From the NCBI GenBank assembly GCA_029260965.1, contig JAJDCG010000001.1:485592-549591 (forward strand): DNA of 64,000 nt, given 5' to 3'. A model generated the notes under the pieces. It had not been told where the DNA came from, did no database searches, and worked only from the letters and a program-made list of their open reading frames with translations. Position numbers and translations under genes: made by a program. This DNA is from Candidatus Levyibacteriota bacterium (GTDB lineage: Bacteria; Patescibacteria; Microgenomatia; Levybacterales; UBA12049). Shown piece after piece: positions 58,471 to 64,000 of this stretch (positions are counted from its first letter, which is position 1; each line of letters begins with the position of its first letter).

Positions 58471-58956
58471 ATGTCCAGAAAGTCTTACCCCTCCAAAGGT
58501 TTTACTCTTATAGAACTGCTTGTAGTATTGGGAATTTTAGCAATACTTCTATCTATTACTTTAATTGCAATAAATCCGGCTAGACAATTCCAGCAAGCCA
58601 GAGATGCTCAGAGAGGCAGCGATGTGCTTGCGATCCTTAATGTTATAAATCAGTATTCAATTGACAATGACGGTGCTTTGCCTGGAGACGGGCTTGGACC
58701 ATTAGGTGGAGATATGATTACCACCACTCCACAGCTAATATCAACTAATGAATCCAATATATGCGCTGATTTGAGACCTAAGTATATTGCAGCAATACCT
58801 ATAGACCCCGAGCTTGCTACAGATGAGATACCCAATGTTTCCGATTGTTCAGTTGAGTACAATACTGGCTATACTGTAGTAAAGAATGATGCTGGGAGAA
58901 TAACTGTAGCAGCTCCAGCAACAGAAATACCCCCCACAAAACAAATCACAAGATAA
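58471..58956 (+). CDS. Type IV pilin, paralogue 1
   Basis: A 161-residue pilin. The signal SYPSKG|FTLIELLVVLGILAIL is canonical with Glu at +5. The conserved continuation INPARQFQQARDAQRGSDV is shared with the two pilins at 59562 and 61132. Two Cys (NICADLRPKY and SDCSVEYNTGY) frame a disulfide region. It ends TKQITR. Codons are AT-rich and ordinary, unlike paralogue 2. Confidence 0.9.
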   Translation: MSRKSYPSKGFTLIELLVVLGILAILLSITLIAINPARQFQQARDAQRGSDVLAILNVINQYSIDNDGALPGDGLGPLGGDMITTTPQLISTNESNICADLRPKYIAAIPIDPELATDEIPNVSDCSVEYNTGYTVVKNDAGRITVAAPATEIPPTKQITR

Positions 58957-58980
58957 ATTAGCTTTTTAAAATTTAGTAGT

Positions 58981-59235
58981 TTATTTTTTCTTTCTTTTTG
59001 AGGATTTTTGTTTAGTAGATTTTGCATTGTGAGAGGTTTGTCCTGCCAGATAGACTAGTCCGATGAGAAATCCTCCTCCGACGATTGCGAACATTACATA
59101 GTTTCTCAGTGCCTCTAAGTCATCAAAAAAGTATTCCTGATTAACCCAAAATTTATAAAATACTACTACTGCTATAAGAAGTACCAAGAAATTCAATACT
59201 GCTTTTGCGCTGGATAGTGAATCGTGTGTTTTCAT
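58981..59235 (-). CDS. Small two-helix membrane protein with Lys-rich tail
   Basis: An 84-residue protein. Two hydrophobic helices (about 12-30 and 45-64) are joined by an acidic loop (QEYFFDDLEAL), and a very basic tail (TKQKSSKRKKK) follows. Topology would place both ends in the cytoplasm. It is alone on the minus strand within the pilin region and convergent to pilin 1. A TTGACA 17 bp from a weak CTTAAT lies upstream. Not recognised. Confidence 0.55.
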   Translation of the reverse strand: MKTHDSLSSAKAVLNFLVLLIAVVVFYKFWVNQEYFFDDLEALRNYVMFAIVGGGFLIGLVYLAGQTSHNAKSTKQKSSKRKKK

Positions 59236-59561
59236 GCTCTATATATATTAAGAGACATTCAGTATATATTGTCAAGTGGAAAAAAAGACGAAAAACAAAA
59301 TAATCTTACATGCACTATTCAATGTTATAAATTGTGGAATCCTACCTTTTTGTATTAAATAATATATTAAAAAACTGTTTAATTTGTATTTTGAAAAGTG
59401 TCTTTATGAGTGTAAGAAAATTGGTTCATCAGAAAATATAAAATTTATAGCCTTAAGTATTCGAATTATTTTCTATTTTTGCCCCCTTGACAGGGGCAAT
59501 TTCCTTGTGGCATCATGAATACATACCAAAAATAAATTAAAAGATTTTTGGAAAAACAAAA
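59236..59561. other. 326-bp intergenic region, AT-rich, holding the major pilin promoter
   Basis: The left two-thirds is low-complexity AT with no supportable ORF (the best is 11 codons). The right part holds the hairpin/promoter at 59479-59516 and a leader of about 39 bases with a weak GGA before ATG 59562. Confidence 0.5.
59479..59516 (+). promoter_or_regulatory. Major pilin promoter with -35 inside a perfect hairpin
   Basis: TTGCCCC (59479-59485) and GGGGCAA (59493-59499) form 7-bp perfect arms around the loop CTTGACA, which contains the -35 TTGACA (59487-59492). An extended -10 TGG-CATCAT (59508-59516) follows at 18 bp. There is no T-tract after the hairpin, so it is more likely an operator than a terminator. 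Confidence 0.55.
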
Positions 59562-60062
59562 ATGACTGCCCAAACAAAAACAACAAAAAATCTTAAAAAA
59601 GGTTTTACACTTATTGAGCTTCTCGTAGTTATCGGTATCCTCGCAGTCCTTCTCGCTATCACTCTTATCGCCATCAACCCAGCAAGACAATTCTCCCAAG
59701 CAAGAGACACTCAAAGAAACAGTGATGTAAATGCTATATTGAATGCAATTCATCAGTACATGGCTGATAACAATGGTGATCCTGCAACTCTCGGTATAGA
59801 TACCACTGTGAGAACAATTACGGATTCAGGTGCAGCAAATACTGTAGATTTGTGCGCTACGGATTTGTTGGTGCCTACTTATATTGCTGATCTACCAATT
59901 GACCCACAAACAGGAACGGAAACTCCTAGTGGTTCAACATGTACGGATGTTGGAGCAGATTACAATACAGGATATATGGTGGTAAGTAGCGCTACAGATA
60001 GTAGGATAACCGTTTCAGCTCCTGATGCAGAAATTGAAGCAGAGATATCAGTTACAAGATAA
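59562..60062 (+). CDS. Type IV pilin, paralogue 2 (probable major pilin)
   Basis: A 166-residue pilin with signal NLKKG|FTLIELLVVIGILAVLL and the shared block INPARQFSQARDTQRNSDV. It carries two Cys (VDLCATDLL and GSTCTDVGADYNTGY) and ends ISVTR. Unlike neighbouring genes, its N-terminal codons prefer C-ending ATC, CTC, GTC, AAC and TTC, as in highly expressed genes. Together with its own promoter, a longer leader and a strong terminator this suggests the main structural subunit. Confidence 0.92.
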   Translation: MTAQTKTTKNLKKGFTLIELLVVIGILAVLLAITLIAINPARQFSQARDTQRNSDVNAILNAIHQYMADNNGDPATLGIDTTVRTITDSGAANTVDLCATDLLVPTYIADLPIDPQTGTETPSGSTCTDVGADYNTGYMVVSSATDSRITVSAPDAEIEAEISVTR

Positions 60063-60091
60063 TTAAATAATTATTAATATTATTTAATAAG

Positions 60092-60113
60092 GCTACCAAG
60101 TGGTAGCTTTTTT
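60092..60113 (+). terminator. Rho-independent terminator after the major pilin gene
   Basis: GCTACC-AAGT-GGTAGC followed by six T (60108-60113). An AT palindrome (TTAAATAA / TTATTTAA, 60063-60087) sits just before it. Confidence 0.9.
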
Positions 60114-60123
60114 AGTAAATCGG

Positions 60124-61130
60124 ATGAGGACCGTATTTCAAACAGTCTATAAAAGTTTAGTTTTTTTTGTCTTTATTGCTTCATTTTTTCTATTTCCCAG
60201 CATGTCTTTGGCAGAAACAACTCCCTATAGAACAGCGGGATGGGTAGATAGTGTCGGGGATCCTTCGTACACGAATTTAGATAAATGTCAAAAAACTGAT
60301 GGTGAATATTGCAATAGAACAGGTGAGACTAAAAAAGGAGCTACATTGTATTTTGGTTGGCTGGTAATTTAGAAGGAGTAAAAGAGGTTGAATTCAAGAT
60401 TGATAAGACTTCCCCATCAACTATTATTTATACGACCGGTACTGAGGGTGATGACGGCTGGTATAGATCAGAAGTTAAAATTGGACTTAATGGATTGGAC
60501 TCATATTCCGGATATGACAAAACGTTCTATTCCTTGGATAATGAAGGGAATTTTCAGGAATTTATTGACGATTTGAGGTTTGACCAAGAAGGAAAGCACG
60601 AAATTTATTATTTTTCTGTTGACAATGCTGGTATTATGGAAGATAAAAAGGTATTTGAATTTTATATAGATAAAACCCCACCTGAAGCTGAAATTTCATA
60701 TGATTTAAATGCTGAAGATGTTTTAATAAGCGGAAAAGATAATTTAGGTGAATCAAGCTTTTCAGAAAATATTGTAACCGATCAGGCAGGCAATACATTA
60801 AAACTGGAATATCATAAGAAAAAGATAGGTAAATATGTCAAATTTGAGCTTAAAAGTCTTAAATATAACGATGATCCTGAAATAAAAATAGTCAGAAATC
60901 TCTTTTTTACATTTCTGCTTAGAGATATTAAGAGTAATGATGTCAGACTCCTGAGTCAACATTATATCGATAAAGGAAACATGCGTATATTTTCACACTA
61001 CTTTCTTCAGTTAAATAGGACGAATTTCTATATCAGAGAGCGGGGATCAAGACAAAAAATAATACAACAATCAGGCTTGGTCCTCTTGAAACTTTATACC
61101 CAAGAAGGTACGATTAATTATAGCTACTAG
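60124..61130 (+). pseudogene. Secreted Ig-like surface protein gene, frameshifted
   Basis: Two consecutive frames form one interrupted gene. The first (60124-60372) encodes a signal peptide (LVFFVFIASFFLFPSMSLA, cleavage after SLAE-type site) and a short Cys-containing domain. The second (open 60357-61130) continues with AGNLEGVKEVEFKIDKTSP and a repeat FYIDKTPPEAEISYD, typical of Ig-like modules (AGNxE...EFxIDKTPP). The shift from frame 1 to frame 3 near 60355-60370 may be a mutation, an assembly error or recoding; no classical slippery heptamer is seen. It lies between two pilin genes and ends 2 bases before the next start. Confidence 0.65.
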
Positions 61131-61131
61131 T

Positions 61132-61581
61132 ATGAAAAAAGCTGCTGGGTTTACGTTGATTGAGATGATCGTGGTGATTGGGATTTTTGCAGTTTTATTG
61201 GCTATCACAATTGTTGCTATTAATCCCGCCAGACAGTTCGGGCAGGCCAACGACACCAAAAGAGGAAGTGATGTTCTCGCCATTCTAAATGCAATCCATC
61301 AGTATTTCATCGAAGAAGGAGACTTCCCAGTAGGGATACCATCAGGGACTGCGCTTGAAATCTCAAGTACAGATGCTGATATATGTAATGCTCTTATTAC
61401 TGAGTACCTTGCTGCTCTTCCAGTAGATCCAAACATAAACGGAGGTGAAGAAATAGCGGAGGCGAGTTGTAGTAGTTACAGTACGGGATATGAGGTTGTT
61501 CGTGATCCAATAAGTAATCGTATTACAGTTTCTGCGCCTCTAACACAAGTGGAGACAGTACTGATTTCGGTTACGAGATAA
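61132..61581 (+). CDS. Type IV pilin, paralogue 3
   Basis: A 149-residue pilin. Signal MKKAAG|FTLIEMIVVIGIFAVLL with the shorter leader, shared block INPARQFGQANDTKRGSDV, and two Cys (ADICNALITEY and EASCSSYSTGY); ends LISVTR. It lies immediately after the frameshifted Ig-like gene and probably shares its transcript. Confidence 0.92.
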   Translation: MKKAAGFTLIEMIVVIGIFAVLLAITIVAINPARQFGQANDTKRGSDVLAILNAIHQYFIEEGDFPVGIPSGTALEISSTDADICNALITEYLAALPVDPNINGGEEIAEASCSSYSTGYEVVRDPISNRITVSAPLTQVETVLISVTR

Positions 61582-61594
61582 CTTTTATAATTTT

Positions 61595-62623
61595 TTATTC
61601 CTCCATTAGTTTTTTGAATTTTTCTACCAGATCAACGGGTGTAGGGTCTTGGTTGTAGCCAAGCGCTAGGTAATATGAAGTAAATTCACCTAGTGTCAGA
61701 GCCCATGAGAGTTTGTAGAAAGCGTTATTACCCTCTAGGGTGATAATCTCCACATCTGCACCGTTTTTACGTAGGAGGTCTGCTGTGATATCTATTCTTT
61801 TGATGCTGCGTGGATGATCTTCTGGATCCTTGAGGGAGATTATGAAGAATTTACCTTGCATATGTGTGTATCCTATCATCTCATTATGGTTCAGTTCAGG
61901 AAAAAAATTCCAGAATGCAGGAGTTTTGCTGTTTTCATTGAATTTGATTTTCCAGACCATGGCAAGTGCCTTGTATCTGAGGGAAGAGTGTATGACTGGA
62001 GTCTTACCCTGTATAAGGGTTGCAAGCTCTTTTCCTCTTTTTTCAAGCTCAGGTAGTGCTAATTTAATTTTTTCTACTTCTGTTAATATTTCTTCAGCTG
62101 TGTCAGGTGCAAGTTTCTGATTTATAAGTAGCTGCAAAAGTGCTGCAAAGAAGTAGCCTGTTGCAATACGGGGTTGAAAATTTTCAAATGGAATAGGTAG
62201 TTTAATATGAGGAATGTTGTTTGTTTTGCACATTTCTTCGATTCTCCCCCCGCTTGATAAACCAATGCATGGAAGATTGTTTTTGAGCGCTTCTTCAAAT
62301 GAGGAGATAGTTTCTTCTGTATTTCCTGAGTAGGAGGAGATAATATTAAGTGAGTTTTTATATGCCTCAGGTGGCAGGGTGTAAAAGCGATTTTGGTAAA
62401 GATTTATGTGTTTGTCTGTTTTTTTTGTCTTTAGTAAGTCTGAGAGATAGATTCTGAGGATGTTTACATAAAGTGCGGATCCGCCCATGCCTGATACAGT
62501 AAAGCTGTCAAAATCGCCTTTTATTTGAATGTTTTTGGCAATCTCAAATCCTTTTGCAAATTGATTTGGAGTTTCCAGAATCATTTGTCTGAAATTATAT
62601 GGATCCAGTGGATTTTTATTCAT
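61595..62623 (-). CDS. Bifunctional phosphoglucose/phosphomannose isomerase (SIS family)
   Basis: A 342-residue double-SIS protein interconverting Glc-6-P or Man-6-P with Fru-6-P. SIS motif ISSYSGNTEET (near 98-108), FTVSGMGGSALYV at the first sugar-phosphate loop, and ELNHNEMIGYTH with the catalytic Glu/His region in the second domain. The family is typical of archaea and some bacteria lacking a classical Pgi. Convergent with the pilin region. Confidence 0.92.
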   Translation of the reverse strand: MNKNPLDPYNFRQMILETPNQFAKGFEIAKNIQIKGDFDSFTVSGMGGSALYVNILRIYLSDLLKTKKTDKHINLYQNRFYTLPPEAYKNSLNIISSYSGNTEETISSFEEALKNNLPCIGLSSGGRIEEMCKTNNIPHIKLPIPFENFQPRIATGYFFAALLQLLINQKLAPDTAEEILTEVEKIKLALPELEKRGKELATLIQGKTPVIHSSLRYKALAMVWKIKFNENSKTPAFWNFFPELNHNEMIGYTHMQGKFFIISLKDPEDHPRSIKRIDITADLLRKNGADVEIITLEGNNAFYKLSWALTLGEFTSYYLALGYNQDPTPVDLVEKFKKLMEE

Positions 62624-62635
62624 TATGATATATTA

Positions 62636-63400
62636 TCAGTTATTTTTTCTGTTTACAATCTTTACAATCTCATCATGCACCAGGCCGTTTGTCATAATAC
62701 ATCCCGCATCGTTTAATGACAAATTTTTACCTTTTAAATTGGTTATTTTCCCTCCTGCCTCATTAATTATTGGCACAAAGGCTGCATAATCCCATAGTTG
62801 AGCGTAGGGGTCAATTGACGCCTCCATATGCGCGCTAGCAACCAGACAGTCGGCATATGTTGTTTCGTATCCTCTGGTACCTATACTGGTTTTAACCAGA
62901 TCTAGCACGGTACTCATGTTTGGAAAATATTTTGGATTTCCAAAATTTATAAACGATTTTGATAAAGGTTGAATGTTTGATACGTTTATTTTATTTCCAT
63001 TGTGGAAGGCTCCTTTTCCTCGCTGTGCATAATACATCTCATCAAGCGATGGAAAATAACATACTCCTATCTCAAAGTTATTGTCAGTGTAATAACTAAT
63101 TAGTATTGCCCATTGTTTTATGCCTCTTGTGTAGATCCGTGTCCCATCTATTGGGTCAATTATCCAAAATGATTTGTTTTTTCGTGATCCACCCGACTCT
63201 TCCCCCACAACGTTTGCATCAGGATATTTTGAGACTATATAATCATTAATTACTTTTTCTGTAGCAGGGTCAGCAAGGGCAACTGGTGTACCGTCTTTTT
63301 TGTATGTGACTCCCAGGTCATCTTCTCCATGAAAATATTGAAGCGCCTTTTCGGCGCCTATCTTCGCAGCATCTATCGCAGTTTTTAGCTCATCTGACAT
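62636..63400 (-). CDS. Inositol-monophosphatase family phosphatase
   Basis: A 254-residue Mg2+-dependent sugar/inositol phosphatase. Metal motifs GEESG (near 68-72), WIIDPIDGTRIYTRG (near 82) and LWDYAAFVPIINEAGG (near 200) are intact. The substrate could be inositol-1-P, histidinol-P or a hexose bisphosphate; TRG after DGT is slightly closer to histidinol-phosphatase-type members. It lies next to a hexose isomerase and a phosphohexomutase, hinting at sugar phosphate metabolism. Confidence 0.9.
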   Translation of the reverse strand: MSDELKTAIDAAKIGAEKALQYFHGEDDLGVTYKKDGTPVALADPATEKVINDYIVSKYPDANVVGEESGGSRKNKSFWIIDPIDGTRIYTRGIKQWAILISYYTDNNFEIGVCYFPSLDEMYYAQRGKGAFHNGNKINVSNIQPLSKSFINFGNPKYFPNMSTVLDLVKTSIGTRGYETTYADCLVASAHMEASIDPYAQLWDYAAFVPIINEAGGKITNLKGKNLSLNDAGCIMTNGLVHDEIVKIVNRKNN

Positions 63401-63402
63401 AT

Positions 63403-64000
63403 TTATTCCTTTGCATTTGACTTTATTAGCTTGATTATTTCTTCTTGTTTTTCTATCATTTTGGCCTCATCATAGCTTTCAACATTTAGACGCAGAAGCG
63501 GTTCGGTATTTGAGGTTCTTACATTAAATCTCCAATCAGGATAGTTAACGGTTACTCCATCAAGTGTTACAAGCTCTCCGTCACTATATTTTTCTTTTAA
63601 TAAATCTAGTATTTGAAGAGCGTTTGATACTCTAAAATTTACCTCTCCTGATTCATGACTTCTTCTTAGATCATTTGCTACTTCAGATAGTGTTTTTCCC
63701 TCATCAGAGAGAACTTTTAGAACACAGATGAGAGTTGCTAGTTGTGATTCTGCATTTCCATTTTCTTTGAAGTAAAAATGACCTGATGATTCTCCTGCAA
63801 AAAGCCCGTCATTTTTTGCCATTGCCTCAGTAATAAATGCATGCCCGACTCTAGTCATGACATATTTGCCTCCATATTCTTCGATTATTTTTTGGGTCGC
63901 TAAGGTGTATCGTATATCGCAAAGTATAGTTGCTCCTGGATTTTCTTTGAGTAGCTCTCTGGCAACTAGCGCTGTGATAATAGTTGCGGGAACTACTTGA
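63403..64000 (-). CDS. Phosphomannomutase/phosphoglucomutase, partial (N-terminus outside window)
   Basis: The frame continues beyond the window edge; about 199 C-terminal residues are visible. TRVGHAFI and the sugar-binding GESSGHFYFKENGN (near the centre) mark domain 3, and the phosphate-binding loop RTSNTEPLLRLNVES marks domain 4. This enzyme makes Man-1-P or Glc-1-P from the 6-phosphates, upstream of nucleotide-sugar synthesis for the glycan cluster. The catalytic Ser loop is not in the window. Confidence 0.93.
   Translation of the reverse strand, partial: QVVPATIITALVARELLKENPGATILCDIRYTLATQKIIEEYGGKYVMTRVGHAFITEAMAKNDGLFAGESSGHFYFKENGNAESQLATLICVLKVLSDEGKTLSEVANDLRRSHESGEVNFRVSNALQILDLLKEKYSDGELVTLDGVTVNYPDWRFNVRTSNTEPLLRLNVESYDEAKMIEKQEEIIKLIKSNAKE

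Noticed and set aside
59479..59499. Rho-independent terminator before the major pilin
   Set aside because: The hairpin has no following T-tract in either direction and no gene ends into it; its loop is a -35 box.
1..64000. CRISPR array
   Set aside because: No regularly spaced direct repeats with unique spacers were seen, and no cas genes.
1..64000. UGA read as glycine or tryptophan (as in some CPR lineages)
   Set aside because: UGA ends well-defined genes such as ileS and the yheO-like gene, and conserved Gly and Trp positions use standard codons.

Overview
The window looks like a compact, AT-rich chromosome segment from a Candidate Phyla Radiation (Patescibacteria) bacterium, possibly a Microgenomates-type lineage. 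The evidence is indirect: very tight gene packing with overlapping ends, short versions of core proteins (118-residue ATP synthase delta, 438-residue GatB), a MurT/GatD pair, a type IV pilus locus with several small pilins, and no biosynthetic operons. UGA is an ordinary stop (ileS, atpF-atpH junction, yheO-like gene), so this is not a UGA-recoding lineage. The placement is inference; 16S or marker-gene phylogeny would decide it.

Layout. 1-5.7 kb: 3' part of ftsZ, then an accessory segment (an APH-like kinase, a broken DUF4145-type gene, a GHKL ATPase with a nuclease-like C-terminus) that ends in a second, synonymously diverged copy of the last nine codons of ftsZ, followed by an orphan histidine kinase. 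5.7-11.7 kb: ileS, a SEDS gene, rplU, rpmA, parB, lepB. 11.8-19.7 kb: a cell-surface glycan cluster (five glycosyltransferases, a flippase, an O-antigen-ligase-like membrane protein) and an anchored Ig-like protein. 19.8-38.9 kb: one long, nearly gapless minus-strand array: polX, lemA, htpX, murT, gatD, gatC, a histidine phosphatase, gatA, gatB, dnaE and all eight F1Fo ATP synthase genes, followed by tRNA-Thr. 38.9-49.7 kb: tRNA-Asp, a LysM protein, an AlaX-like gene with a YheO-like regulator, tRNA-Gly, pyrG, rplS, yraN, uvrB, an NlpC/P60-like protein, lexA, rsmI, and a PEP-synthase-like/phosphoglycerate mutase fusion. 49.7-61.6 kb: a type IV pilus locus headed by Hpt and CheY-like genes, with pilB, pilC, minor pseudopilins, a pseudopilin/beta-propeller fusion and three paralogous pilins. 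61.6-64 kb: sugar-phosphate enzymes (SIS-family isomerase, IMPase family, partial phosphohexomutase).

Expression. First genes of transcription units repeatedly have a sigma70-like promoter (TTGACA-like, 16-18 bp, TATAAT-like) whose -10 box ends only 5-8 bases before the start codon, which predicts leaderless mRNAs. Some internal operon genes have strong Shine-Dalgarno sequences (lemA, atpA, atpD). This promoter geometry corrects several start codons (ileS/histidine kinase, uvrB, rplU, first pilin). A perfect 12-bp-arm palindrome in the lexA promoter and a tandem palindrome in the AlaX/YheO promoter look like operators.

The most unusual items are the duplicated FtsZ C-terminal peptide with only synonymous differences, the GHKL-nuclease gene beside it, the PEP-synthase-like/GpmA fusion, and the pseudopilin/beta-propeller fusion in the pilus operon. 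Everything here was read by eye; no alignments, structure predictions or database searches were run.
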